Shown: positions 7,234-13,934 of the stretch, piece by piece
Numbering within the stretch: the stretch's first letter is position 1
Layout: every line of letters starts with the position of its first letter
Source: JBKHAJ01 sp964641125
GTDB taxonomy: Bacteria; Spirochaetota; Spirochaetia; SPDA01; CAZSGZ01
DNA length: 19,656 bases
Assembly (NCBI GenBank): GCA_964641125.1
Contig: CAZXMO010000062.1
Span: forward strand, 1 to 19,656
Direction: 5' to 3'
The notes under the pieces: generated by a model
Databases searched by the model: none
What the model was told of the DNA's origin: nothing
What the model saw: the letters and a program-made list of their open reading frames with translations, nothing else
Program-made: the position numbers and the translations under genes

Positions 7234-7236
7234 CGC

Positions 7237-8112
7237 TTACACTCCCCTTTTTTCTTTAATAATCGACAGGGCCGGGAAGACGGAAAAACCCGTCCCCTCT
7301 CTTCCGCTCCCTCCCCGCCGGTTTTCGAGGGAAAAACTAATAAGTACTATCGACAGAACGCACAGGGTAACGGCGGCCCCGGGGGCCGCATACCACCACC
7401 ACATGTCCCGGATGAACCCTCCCCTTTCGAAGGCATAGCGGATCATCATCCCCCAGCTCTTTGCCGTCGGATCACCGAGGCCCAAGAAAGAGAGGGACGC
7501 TTCGGAGATCATCGCCGAGGCCACCGTCAGCATGAATTTGGGAACAATGATAAAAATGATATTCGGGAAGATCTCCGAGAAGATAATGTGGGCATGGGAA
7601 AAGCCCATGGATCTCGAGCTCTCCACGAATCCCGTTTCCCTTACTTGAAGGGTTTTCGACCTGACTACGCGGGCGGTAGTGGTCCACCATACGAGACCCA
7701 AAACGAGGATGATGATCCAGTAACTCGGCCTGAGGAATACCGCCAGAATTATTACCAGGGGAATCCTCGGGATCATGAGAAACACATCGGTAACGGCCAT
7801 GAGCGTTTCATCTATGATCCCGCGAAAGTAACCCGCCGTCATCCCGATGATAACTCCTAATCCCGTAGCCAAGAAGGAGGTCAAGAGCCCGACGACGAGG
7901 GATACCCTTGTGCCGAAGATAAGCTCCGACAGGATATCGTTGCCGATATCATTAGTCCCCAACAGATGCTCTCCCGAGGGGGACGCGTACGGGTCGAATC
8001 GCTCGTCGGGAGAATAGGGCGCAAGCACGCGGGCAAATAGTGCCGCCAAGACGAAAATGATTAAAATACTCGCCCCGGTGATGCTGATCGATGAGCGTGA
8101 AAATCTTCTCAT
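7237..8112 (-). CDS. ABC importer permease, DppC/NikC-type
   Basis: A 291-residue inner-membrane permease, forming the channel with the other permease. The first membrane helix is at about 9-31, followed by the conserved periplasmic HLLGTNDIGNDILSELIFG block and about five further hydrophobic helices. The cytoplasmic EAA loop that docks on the ATPases is ESSRSMGFSHAHIIFSEIFP, and ASLSFLGLG follows, as is usual for DppC/NikC. The ATG overlaps the stop of the other permease as ATGA, so translation is probably coupled. The C-terminal tail after the last helix is longer than usual and Gly/Arg-rich, then moderately hydrophobic. Confidence 0.9.
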   Translation of the reverse strand: MRRFSRSSISITGASILIIFVLAALFARVLAPYSPDERFDPYASPSGEHLLGTNDIGNDILSELIFGTRVSLVVGLLTSFLATGLGVIIGMTAGYFRGIIDETLMAVTDVFLMIPRIPLVIILAVFLRPSYWIIILVLGLVWWTTTARVVRSKTLQVRETGFVESSRSMGFSHAHIIFSEIFPNIIFIIVPKFMLTVASAMISEASLSFLGLGDPTAKSWGMMIRYAFERGGFIRDMWWWYAAPGAAVTLCVLSIVLISFSLENRRGGSGREGTGFSVFPALSIIKEKRGV

Positions 8113-9056
8113 GATCTCTTCCTTACTCTCGGATCGATCAAGGCGTAGACAATGTCGGCTAAGATATTGAATCCGATTATCATCACGGCGATTATGAAAA
8201 AAGCCCCCTGCAGGACCGGGTAGTCCAGCTCTCTGATTGCTTCATAGACGAGGGTGCCCATTCCGTTCATCGAAAAAACAATCTCCACAAAGAGAGCTCC
8301 GCTGAAAATGAAGCCGAAGTCCAACGCTATGAGGCTTACGAGGGGGAGGGAGGCGTTCCAAAAAACGTGCCGCTTTCTGACCAAGGGGCTTCCTATCCCC
8401 TTCGACCGGGCGTACAGAGTGTAGAGTTTCCGTTTTTCCTGGAGTACGCTCCCCCTCATGATCATATAGTTCCTCGACATCGTAAAAAGCGACAAGACCA
8501 GGACCGGCAGCACGAGATGCCTGAGTATGTCGAGGAAGGTCCCCGTTTCGTAATACCCCTTCAGCGGGAAAAGGTTTAAGCGGAAAGCAAAGAAATACAG
8601 AAACAGCAGAGCGAGGAAAAAAGGCGGTATCGAATATATACAGAGCATTGCCGACGTAACGATTCGGCTCTTAAGCGTCCCCGCCTTCCATCCCGCCCGG
8701 GAACCGAATATCGCTCCCCCGAACGCTCCGATTAAAAGAGAGGGAAGAATAAAAGAAAGGGTCCATCTCATCCTGTTTCCGATCACCGAGGCGACGGGCC
8801 GGCTGTAATGATAGGAAAAGCCGAGACGCAGTGTCAGGACATCCCGCCAGTACCCGATATATTGCACCCCCAACGGTTCGTCCAGTCCCAGCTCTTTTCT
8901 CAAACTCTCCAATTGTTCGCCCGAGAGGGAGAGGTCTTCTCCGAGCAAATTAATAAGAGGATCCCCAGGCATGAGCCTGGGGATAAAGAAATTCAGAGTA
9001 ACGATTGCCGCGAAGGCAAGGATGTACCTTGTAATCTTACGGTACAGATTCGGCAT
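8109..9056 (-). CDS. ABC importer permease, DppB/NikB-type
   Basis: A 315-residue inner-membrane permease. The N-terminal helix (about 10-27) is followed by FIPRLMPGDPL, the standard DppB/NikB opening, and a periplasmic region with LRKELGLDEPLGVQYIGYW. Five or so further helices follow. The EAA-type loop ARSKGIGSPLVRKRHVFWNA near residue 216 contacts the ATPases. The end is the typical NILADIVYALIDPRVR. Its ATG overlaps the 3' end of the binding-protein gene by 20 bp, as expected in a compact operon. It works with the DppC/NikC-type permease that follows. Confidence 0.91.
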   Translation of the reverse strand: MPNLYRKITRYILAFAAIVTLNFFIPRLMPGDPLINLLGEDLSLSGEQLESLRKELGLDEPLGVQYIGYWRDVLTLRLGFSYHYSRPVASVIGNRMRWTLSFILPSLLIGAFGGAIFGSRAGWKAGTLKSRIVTSAMLCIYSIPPFFLALLFLYFFAFRLNLFPLKGYYETGTFLDILRHLVLPVLVLSLFTMSRNYMIMRGSVLQEKRKLYTLYARSKGIGSPLVRKRHVFWNASLPLVSLIALDFGFIFSGALFVEIVFSMNGMGTLVYEAIRELDYPVLQGAFFIIAVMIIGFNILADIVYALIDPRVRKRS

Positions 9057-10638
9057 GTTCTCTCGACAGAGTCAGGAATGTCTCGATATTGTATATTCCG
9101 TAGAGAGGGTCGGGAGCCCATCCGCCGTATGCCTTGTTATAGGGGGTGATGATCTCGTTCCAATAGAGAGCTACCCCCGGCAGATTTTCCAGATAGTAAT
9201 CCTGTACTTCCGATCCCAACTGCATGAGCTTTTCCGCATCCGCCGTGGCGAGGATGCTATCGCATAACCCAAGAAAATCGGGATCATCGAGGACATGCAG
9301 GACCCCCCTGCCCGAACGCCTTGAATCGAAATATCCGGTTCCCCAATTGGCGTGCATCAGCATACCCCACGGTGTGGTCCGGGTAACGGTAAGGTCGTAA
9401 TCGTACTCGTCTTTCGCGGCGACCCATCCGTTTAAGTCCAGGGACCTGAGAACACTCCGGATTCCTACTTTCGAAAGATAATCGGTAAGAAGCTCGCCGA
9501 CTCTGTTCCAATCCGACCGGACCAACACGGAAAGGGATATCTCCTCCCCTCCCGGAGTTTCCCTGAAACCGTCGCCGTCGGTGTCACGGTACCCCGCGGC
9601 CTCGAGGACGCGCGCCGTCTTCGCCGGATTGTATTCGAGGGAAGGAGTGTCTTTATACCCGCCCATGCTCGGCGGTACGAAGCCCCGGCTCGGAATCCGG
9701 CCGTATCCCAACGCGTCGAGCTTGACGATTTCCTCGTAATCGATTGCGTAGGAGATTGCTTCCCTGAATTGCGTGTCGGCGGTGACGCCGCCGCGAAGAT
9801 TGAAAGCGAGAAAGACAAGACCCATGTTCAGTTTCTTAGAAAAATCGAAGTCCCCTGTTTTTTCGAGCCGGTCGATATTCGCGTAAGGATAGGATGAAGC
9901 GTATTTATAGTAGGTATCGACGTCCCCGTTTTCGAGGGCGAGAGAAAGAACATCCATGTTTTTGTAGATGTGGATTTCGAATCCGTCGATTTCCGGTTTC
10001 CTCCCCTTCCAGTATCCGTTTCGGGTAAACCGGATGACCCCCGCGTTCAGATCGATTTCTTCGATATAGAACGGACCGAATCCAACATTTGCCCCGGAGT
10101 TCACGTACTGCATGGGATCATCGACGTCTTCGTATATGTGTTTGGGGAAGATATTGTAGGTGGCGAACTCCAGCCTCAGGCCCGTATACGGTTTATTAAA
10201 GGTAAGGCGTACCGAATTGCCGGGTCCCGTTTCCGCTTTGTTCAGGGTATCGTGGATCCACCGGGCGTTCGGATTATTTGCCCCCGTGTATTCGATGGAA
10301 AACTTCACATCTTCGGGAGTAAGCTTCGTGCCGTCACTCCAGTATAGGTCGTCCCTGATATAAAAGGTCCATACCCTGTTGTCCCCGGAAACCTCTACTC
10401 TTTCCGCTGTCAATCCGGTCAACTCACCCCGCTCATTCATCTGCATGAGAGGGGGGTTGGATATATGGGCGAAAATGCCCAGATAATAATCCCCGAAGAC
10501 GCTCGCGGTCTTGACCTCGTTAGGCGTTCCGATCTTGAGAATCGTTCTTTCTTCTTCGACTTCACTCTGCCCTTCAGACATGAGATAGGCACCGGCTGCA
10601 AGACAGAGGATAAAGACCATCACCGGTATTTTTCTCAT
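9037..10638 (-). CDS. Extracytoplasmic solute-binding protein, family 5 (peptide/nickel class; nickel uptake suspected)
   Basis: A 533-residue periplasmic or surface binding protein that hands substrate to the two permeases downstream. An N-terminal signal segment (about 1-20) is followed by an acidic SEGQSEVEEE stretch; no clear lipobox cysteine is visible. The family-5 block LYWSDGTKLTPEDVKFSIEY is present, as is the NGYWKGRKPEIDGFEI segment. I chose ATG 10638, which follows AGGGGG by a few bases, over the in-frame GTG 24 bases upstream. DppA, OppA and NikA share this fold, and sequence alone does not show the ligand. The reason to favour nickel is the perfect NikR-type inverted repeat over the predicted transcription start, plus the nikR gene upstream. 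A peptide or metallophore-nickel ligand remains possible. Confidence 0.88.
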   Translation of the reverse strand: MRKIPVMVFILCLAAGAYLMSEGQSEVEEERTILKIGTPNEVKTASVFGDYYLGIFAHISNPPLMQMNERGELTGLTAERVEVSGDNRVWTFYIRDDLYWSDGTKLTPEDVKFSIEYTGANNPNARWIHDTLNKAETGPGNSVRLTFNKPYTGLRLEFATYNIFPKHIYEDVDDPMQYVNSGANVGFGPFYIEEIDLNAGVIRFTRNGYWKGRKPEIDGFEIHIYKNMDVLSLALENGDVDTYYKYASSYPYANIDRLEKTGDFDFSKKLNMGLVFLAFNLRGGVTADTQFREAISYAIDYEEIVKLDALGYGRIPSRGFVPPSMGGYKDTPSLEYNPAKTARVLEAAGYRDTDGDGFRETPGGEEISLSVLVRSDWNRVGELLTDYLSKVGIRSVLRSLDLNGWVAAKDEYDYDLTVTRTTPWGMLMHANWGTGYFDSRRSGRGVLHVLDDPDFLGLCDSILATADAEKLMQLGSEVQDYYLENLPGVALYWNEIITPYNKAYGGWAPDPLYGIYNIETFLTLSREHAESVP

Positions 10639-10670
10639 TACATCCCCCTTTTTTTTGTTCACCTCGGACG

Positions 10671-10697
10671 GTGTTACGAAACATCAATTAGTAACAC
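10671..10697. promoter_or_regulatory. NikR-type operator GTGTTAC-N13-GTAACAC
   Basis: Two perfect 7-bp inverted arms (10671-10677 and 10691-10697) are separated by 13 bp. From memory, the motif described for Geobacter uraniireducens NikR is GTGTTAC-[N13/14]-GTAACAC, an exact match. It covers the predicted start of transcription and the untranslated leader of the ABC importer operon, a repressing position. nikR is encoded at 12190-12609. Confidence 0.72.
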
Positions 10698-10702
10698 TTC
10701 TA

Positions 10703-10730
10703 ATCGTACCAGAGCTGAGGCGGCTGTCAA
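10703..10730 (-). promoter_or_regulatory. Predicted sigma-70 promoter of the ABC importer operon
   Basis: On the minus strand a consensus TTGACA (plus 10725-10730) and TACGAT (plus 10703-10708) are spaced by 16 bp. The expected start is near 10696, at the edge of the NikR-type operator. There is no terminator between yoeB and this promoter, so read-through from the toxin gene is possible. Confidence 0.65.
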
Positions 10731-10774
10731 TCATTTTTTTCCGCTATTATTAACAGAGCAGACGAAAAGCGTAT

Positions 10775-11029
10775 TTAATAATGATAACGCAGCTGGACAA
10801 GATAGAGGGTATTATCCGTAACCTTATAGACAATCCGGTGCTCCTCGTTTATCCGCCGGGAGCTGTACCCGGAAAAGGAATACCGCAATTTTTCCGGTTT
10901 TCCGATGCCTTCATCAGGACTTCGCATAATCTCCTTTATTAAACGGTTAATTCGTTTCAATATCTTTTTGTCCGTCTCCTGCCAATACAGGTAATCCTCC
11001 CAGGCTTCCTCGGCAAATACGATTTTCAC
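10775..11029 (-). CDS. yoeB: YoeB toxin, ribosome-dependent mRNA interferase
   Basis: An 84-residue RelE-fold toxin of the Txe/YoeB family, which cuts mRNA in the ribosomal A site when free of YefM. It has the same length as the E. coli protein, and the catalytic residues fall at the same positions: Glu46, Arg65, His83 and the C-terminal Tyr84 of the ending RYHY. GKPEKLRYSFSGYSSRRI and EHRIVYKV are family blocks. It begins at GTG 11029, overlapping the yefM stop as GTGA, so the two are coupled. It appears intact and active. It lies between the NikR-methyltransferase pair and the importer operon, in the same direction. Confidence 0.95.
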   Translation of the reverse strand: MKIVFAEEAWEDYLYWQETDKKILKRINRLIKEIMRSPDEGIGKPEKLRYSFSGYSSRRINEEHRIVYKVTDNTLYLVQLRYHY

Positions 11030-11277
11030 TCGATGAGTTCCCTCTCCTCGCCGCCGCCGTTTTCTATCTCCTGTATTGCCCTGAGCAGCCTACTTACATT
11101 TTTCGGGCTTCTGGAAAGATATGCGGTTTCTTCCATCGCTTTATAATCCTCGAGGGAGATCATAACAACCGACTTGTCTCTTTTACTCGTTATGATGACG
11201 GGCTCATGATCGTTGCAGACTTCCTCCATCGTTTTGGCTAAATTTTGCCGGGCGGCTGTATAGGTAATTGCATTCAT
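11026..11277 (-). CDS. yefM: YefM antitoxin
   Basis: An 83-residue Phd/YefM-fold antitoxin that binds YoeB through its C-terminal tail and represses its own promoter through its N-terminal domain. It starts MNAITYTAARQNLAKTMEEV, the typical YefM opening, contains HEPVIITSKRDKSVVMISLEDY, and ends with the acidic ERELIE tail. ATG 11277 is chosen because GAGGAG lies just upstream and the homologous N-terminus begins there; the 40-residue extension of the open frame is not conserved sequence. Promoter and operator repeats are visible just upstream. Confidence 0.95.
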   Translation of the reverse strand: MNAITYTAARQNLAKTMEEVCNDHEPVIITSKRDKSVVMISLEDYKAMEETAYLSRSPKNVSRLLRAIQEIENGGGEERELIE

Positions 11278-11298
11278 CGATATCTCCTCTACGGCCTT

Positions 11299-11327
11299 AT
11301 TGTACAGGATAACGTACAACAAGTCAA
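11299..11327 (-). promoter_or_regulatory. yefM-yoeB promoter with paired TGTACA-type operators
   Basis: On the minus strand TTGACT (plus 11322-11327) and TACAAT (plus 11299-11304) are spaced by 17 bp. The spacer and -10 hold an inverted repeat with arms TTGTAC and GTACAA (plus 11300-11319). It contains one perfect TGTACA and one TGTACG whose centres are 12 bp apart. E. coli YefM-YoeB binds TGTACA palindromes with, as I recall, the same 12-bp geometry. Confidence 0.75.
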
Positions 11328-11338
11328 TCAGCTCAATT

Positions 11339-12193
11339 TCAGGATTTTTTTCCCCACCAGATAATGGTAACACGATCAGTGCCGGTTTTTCGAACACGGC
11401 CCCCGTCGGCGTATCCCGCGAGGTGATCCGAGATTAGCGTATGAGTTCGCCTGTCCTCTAATCCGAAAACAGCAAAATAGGAGATATAGAACCGGACGAG
11501 ATCATCCAGCCCCATGTCCAAGGCCGCGGTCCACGAAAGATGCCGGATATTCGGCTTTTTCCCGGACGCTTCGAGAAGGTTGTAAGCGCACTGCCGTGAC
11601 CGCCGGCGGTCCGGCGGCACCCCCCCGACCAGGGCGTCCCAAAGCTCTTTGCGAAAGGGGAAGGGGTCTTCATCTCCTCCCATTACAAGGCAAGAACGGT
11701 CCGCCGTATCTTCGAGCTGCCCTATACCCTCCGGACTGAACACAGGGGGAAAAAAGGCGGCCATCGCCGCATCGTACCGCGGTCCCTCGAAGGTCCGGAT
11801 AAAATCGTTCCACTCCGCCCGGACGATATCGATATTACGGATATTTTTTTCTTTTATGTGCAAACGTAATTGCTCGAGCATACCCTTTGAATTATCGAGG
11901 GCGGTAATCTCCGCGCAACGCGGCGCGAGAGGGATGCTTAAGAGGCCCGGCCCGCACCCCGCGTCGAGGACCCTGCTATTCGGCTCGAGCACCTTATCCG
12001 TTGATAGAAGATCCGCGACACGGTTACCCAGCTCCCAGGGATCTCCCCTTAAGGAAAGCCAAATATCGCTTACCTTGTCGTAGAAATCGCTCCATCTCTC
12101 CGGCGATGCATTCTGGGTTCGCGCGAGGCGCGAACGCTTCTTGTACCGCCGCCATTCCCTTTCCCAGAACCGCGGCGTATACAGGTTTATCAT
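11339..12193 (-). CDS. Class I SAM-dependent methyltransferase, coupled to nikR
   Basis: A 284-residue soluble methyltransferase. Motif I is VLDAGCGPGLLSIPLA (75-90), the SAM-ribose acidic residue is Asp100 in ITALDNS, and a Phe/Pro-rich stretch (MAAFFPPVFSP) sits where the substrate-side motif IV is expected. The N-terminal about 70 residues are basic then helical (FWEREWRRYKKRSR). The acceptor substrate is not evident. ATG 12193 is preferred because it overlaps the nikR stop as ATGA; the frame is open 41 codons upstream but that is a nikR shadow. Being the second gene of a nikR operon, it probably serves nickel homeostasis, for example by making or modifying a nickel-binding small molecule or a nickel-enzyme cofactor. 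That role is inference. Confidence 0.85.
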   Translation of the reverse strand: MINLYTPRFWEREWRRYKKRSRLARTQNASPERWSDFYDKVSDIWLSLRGDPWELGNRVADLLSTDKVLEPNSRVLDAGCGPGLLSIPLAPRCAEITALDNSKGMLEQLRLHIKEKNIRNIDIVRAEWNDFIRTFEGPRYDAAMAAFFPPVFSPEGIGQLEDTADRSCLVMGGDEDPFPFRKELWDALVGGVPPDRRRSRQCAYNLLEASGKKPNIRHLSWTAALDMGLDDLVRFYISYFAVFGLEDRRTHTLISDHLAGYADGGRVRKTGTDRVTIIWWGKKS

Positions 12194-12609
12194 AAATTTT
12201 CGCCGGTGGTGGCCATGGAAAAGGTACCGTAGTTGATTCCCTTTGTGGCAATGAGCTTGTCCGCGATCTTCCGTATCAGTTTTGCCTTTCCTCTCAAGAC
12301 TAATACCTCGAGACAACTGTGTTCCGTCAGGTGGACGTGGAGGGCGGAAACAACCGCTTCGTGGGTCTCGTGCTGGATTTCCGTAAGCTTATCGCTTATG
12401 TACCGGGTTTCGTGATTGTAGACTAAGGTAACGGTTGCTACATGCTGAGCATCTTCGTCCTTTTCCCATGAGTTTCGGACTAAGAGATCTCTGATAAGAT
12501 CCCTAAAGGCCTCCGACCTGCTGGTATATCCCTTTTCCTCGATAAGAGTATCAAAACTGGACAATAACTTTTCATCGATGGAAACCCCGAACCGCGCTAC
12601 TTTTCCCAC
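12190..12609 (-). CDS. nikR: Nickel-responsive regulator NikR
   Basis: A 139-residue ribbon-helix-helix plus ACT-domain regulator that represses nickel import when Ni(II) is bound. The DNA-binding strand is KVARFGVSI (3-11), followed by the helices to about residue 47. All four high-affinity Ni ligands are present: His80, His91, His93 and Cys99, aligning with E. coli His76, His87, His89 and Cys95 in the ALHVHLTEHSCLEV context. GTG 12609 is the start because GAGGAGG lies 7 bases upstream and the family begins there; an in-frame ATG 30 bases further up has no ribosome site. It is first in a two-gene operon with the methyltransferase. No NikR-type repeat is visible in front of nikR itself, so autoregulation is not evident. 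Confidence 0.96.
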   Translation of the reverse strand: MGKVARFGVSIDEKLLSSFDTLIEEKGYTSRSEAFRDLIRDLLVRNSWEKDEDAQHVATVTLVYNHETRYISDKLTEIQHETHEAVVSALHVHLTEHSCLEVLVLRGKAKLIRKIADKLIATKGINYGTFSMATTGENL

Positions 12610-12658
12610 GATTACTCCTCCTCTTTCGTTCAAAAACATATACTATCGAGTCTCCGTC

Positions 12659-12673
12659 GCTCCGCCGCGGAGC
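12659..12673. repeat. GC-rich hairpin between the hypothetical gene and nikR
   Basis: GCTCCGC-C-GCGGAGC is a perfect inverted repeat just past the stop of the hypothetical gene and about 50 bp before the nikR start. There is no T run on either side, so it is not a standard terminator. It could slow the polymerase or sit in the nikR leader. Confidence 0.5.
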
Positions 12674-12687
12674 TGAGCGGTATCCGG

Positions 12688-13191
12688 CTATATTTTCCGC
12701 GAATCGTAAGCCCAATGCAGAAGCGACTGTCTTTGCTTCGGGCGGCAGTCATAATCCCCCTTAGGGCAGTTGTTTTCGACCTGCGTCCAGTGCCGTTTGT
12801 ATCCCCGCCAGCGCTTGATCTGGCGCAGATCATCCTCGTGCCGCCTGCCTAAGTAATACCTGCAGTACCACTGGAACCAGCCGCGCGGATCGTCCTCATG
12901 GATCCAGCCCTTTCTCCTCCAGACTGAAAGCGGTTGGCCGGCGTTCACTTTGAAAAAGTTTAGCTCCGGGTCGTGTCTTTCAGGACACAGCTTGGCGTTC
13001 GCAAACCAGTCTGGGGGGAATTCGCCCCGCCCGTCAGTCATATACTTGCCGCCGAATACTCCGAGTTCCAGCATCTCCTGGGGCGTCAGGTGCGGTATAA
13101 AATCGGGATGAAAGTTTCCGCCGATAGGCTCGGTCAGTTCGTACACATAACCCTTCTGCATTTTGTCGTCGACTTTGATCTTTTTGCCCAT
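12688..13191 (-). CDS. Conserved hypothetical protein, Trp/Tyr/Arg-rich
   Basis: A 167-residue soluble protein without signal or membrane segments. Its sequence pattern is striking: QPLSVWRRKGWIHEDDPRGW, WYCRYYLGRR and a C-terminal RQSLLHWAYDSRKI. It has 8-9 tryptophans and many Arg and Tyr residues. I recall similar proteins scattered in bacteria (and, I think, some fungi) with these same blocks, but no function or domain name I can give with certainty. The aromatic and basic composition would suit nucleic-acid or flavin/nucleotide binding; that is speculation. The ATG at 13191 has no ribosome site and sits on the predicted transcription start, so the mRNA may be leaderless. A second possible start, Met11 (MQKGYVYEL), also lacks a ribosome site. 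It stands between Uma2 and nikR, same strand. Confidence 0.8.
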   Translation of the reverse strand: MGKKIKVDDKMQKGYVYELTEPIGGNFHPDFIPHLTPQEMLELGVFGGKYMTDGRGEFPPDWFANAKLCPERHDPELNFFKVNAGQPLSVWRRKGWIHEDDPRGWFQWYCRYYLGRRHEDDLRQIKRWRGYKRHWTQVENNCPKGDYDCRPKQRQSLLHWAYDSRKI

Positions 13192-13197
13192 ATGCTA

Positions 13198-13203
13198 ATT
13201 ATA
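13198..13203 (-). promoter_or_regulatory. Perfect TATAAT -10 box directly before the hypothetical gene
   Basis: TATAAT on the minus strand (plus ATTATA) ends 6 bases before the ATG at 13191, so transcription would begin at or within a base of the start codon. No convincing -35 is seen 16-18 bp upstream. Confidence 0.5.
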
Positions 13204-13252
13204 GCAGAACTTTTTACACATGGTTACCCGAGGGGGATTCATAACCTGTTTA

Positions 13253-13801
13253 CTAGGCGCCGGTAAAAAACTCCTTAAGGTCCACTACAAGTTCCGGATA
13301 GAGGGAAGAAGCCACGCTGCCTTCTTTTTCAGCCTGGTCATGGAGGGAGAACCCTTCCGGCCCGTTTACATATATCTCGACGGCCTCCTCGGGCGGATCA
13401 ACGATCCAGAACTCAAGAACTCCCTTCTCCTCGTAGATTTTTCTTTTGTGCCGAAGGTCGTAATAGGCGTTGGAGGGCGACAAGATTTCCACCACGATGT
13501 CCGGCGGACCTTCGATCTTCTTTTTACCGATAATGTGTTCCCGTTCCTTCCGGATAAAAATAAGGTCCGGCTGATAGGTTTCCGTTTCGCTCAAGTAGAT
13601 ATCGATTGGGGAGTAGTAGGCTTTTCCCTTCCCCCGTTTTGCAAGCTCGTTGAACAGAATATGAAGCCGGCCGGACAACCCCTGATGGTACGGTTCCGGG
13701 GCGGGACTCTTGACGAGCACCCCGTCGATCAGTTGATACGGCGCCCCTTCGGGAAGCTTTGCGTAATCTTCGTAGGTGAGTTTTTTCTCTTGCACGGACA
13801 T
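13253..13801 (-). CDS. Uma2-family putative restriction-endonuclease-fold protein
   Basis: A 182-residue protein of the Uma2/DUF820 family, with a PD-(D/E)xK nuclease fold of unknown target. The core reads TYQPDLIFI (Asp79), then GPPDIVVEILSPSN (Glu105), then a helix with KRKIYEEKGV and the strand EFWIVDP. These give the expected acidic metal ligands and following lysines. The N-terminal LTYEDYAKLPEGAPYQLIDGVL is the family's usual opening. ATG 13801 has AAGGAG 6 bases upstream. The gene has its own promoter, divergent from the MgtC-type gene. Such genes are often multicopy in cyanobacteria and some spirochaetes, and their role is unsettled; it should not be taken as half of a restriction system, as no methylase partner is adjacent. 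Confidence 0.9.
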   Translation of the reverse strand: MSVQEKKLTYEDYAKLPEGAPYQLIDGVLVKSPAPEPYHQGLSGRLHILFNELAKRGKGKAYYSPIDIYLSETETYQPDLIFIRKEREHIIGKKKIEGPPDIVVEILSPSNAYYDLRHKRKIYEEKGVLEFWIVDPPEEAVEIYVNGPEGFSLHDQAEKEGSVASSLYPELVVDLKEFFTGA

Positions 13802-13824
13802 ACTTTACTCCTTCTACTCCGTAT

Positions 13825-13853
13825 ATAATAGGGGAACTCCCCTGCTGCTTCAA
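13825..13853 (-). promoter_or_regulatory. Predicted promoter of the Uma2 gene with an inverted repeat in the spacer
   Basis: TTGAAG (plus 13848-13853) and TATTAT (plus 13825-13830) on the minus strand are spaced by 17 bp. The spacer begins directly at the -10 with GGGGA-AC-TCCCC (plus 13831-13842), a near-perfect hairpin or operator-like repeat. No regulator is adjacent, so the binding factor is unknown. Confidence 0.55.
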
Positions 13854-13858
13854 TATTG

Positions 13859-13874
13859 AGTAATAAAAATTACT
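13859..13874. repeat. AGTAAT-AAAA-ATTACT inverted repeat in the divergent Uma2/mgtC-type region
   Basis: A perfect 6-bp inverted repeat with a 4-bp A spacer. It sits just upstream of the Uma2 -35 box and about 50 bp upstream of the mgtC-type -10. It could be an operator serving either gene. Confidence 0.4.
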
Positions 13875-13922
13875 TGCCTGGATTTAAAGAGTGCCCTTTC
13901 TGCCGAAAATCCAAAAATTGTG

Positions 13923-13928
13923 TATACT
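13923..13928 (+). promoter_or_regulatory. TATACT -10 box at the MgtC-type gene start
   Basis: TATACT lies 6 bases before the ATG at 13935. It forms the left arm of a perfect 13-bp palindrome TATACT-A-AGTATA (13923-13935). No good -35 is visible. Transcription from here would begin at or next to the ATG. Confidence 0.45.
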
Positions 13929-13934
13929 AAGTAT

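Noticed and set aside
10639..10662. Upstream GTG start of the importer binding protein
   Set aside because: It would put a lysine-rich stretch before the signal peptide and has only a distant GAGGTG; ATG 10638 is directly preceded by AGGGGG.
11367..11373. GTAACAC inside the methyltransferase gene as another NikR site
   Set aside because: No GTGTTAC arm is found 13-14 bases upstream; a single 7-mer is expected by chance.
11278..11397. 40-residue N-terminal extension of YefM
   Set aside because: It spans the yefM promoter and operator; the conserved protein begins at MNAITY with its own ribosome site.
12659..12673. GC hairpin after the hypothetical gene as a Rho-independent terminator
   Set aside because: No T run follows the stem on either strand.
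13253..13801. Uma2 gene as part of a restriction-modification or defence island
   Set aside because: No methyltransferase specificity subunit, helicase or other defence gene is adjacent; the methyltransferase at 11339-12193 is coupled to nikR and shows no DNA-methylase motifs.
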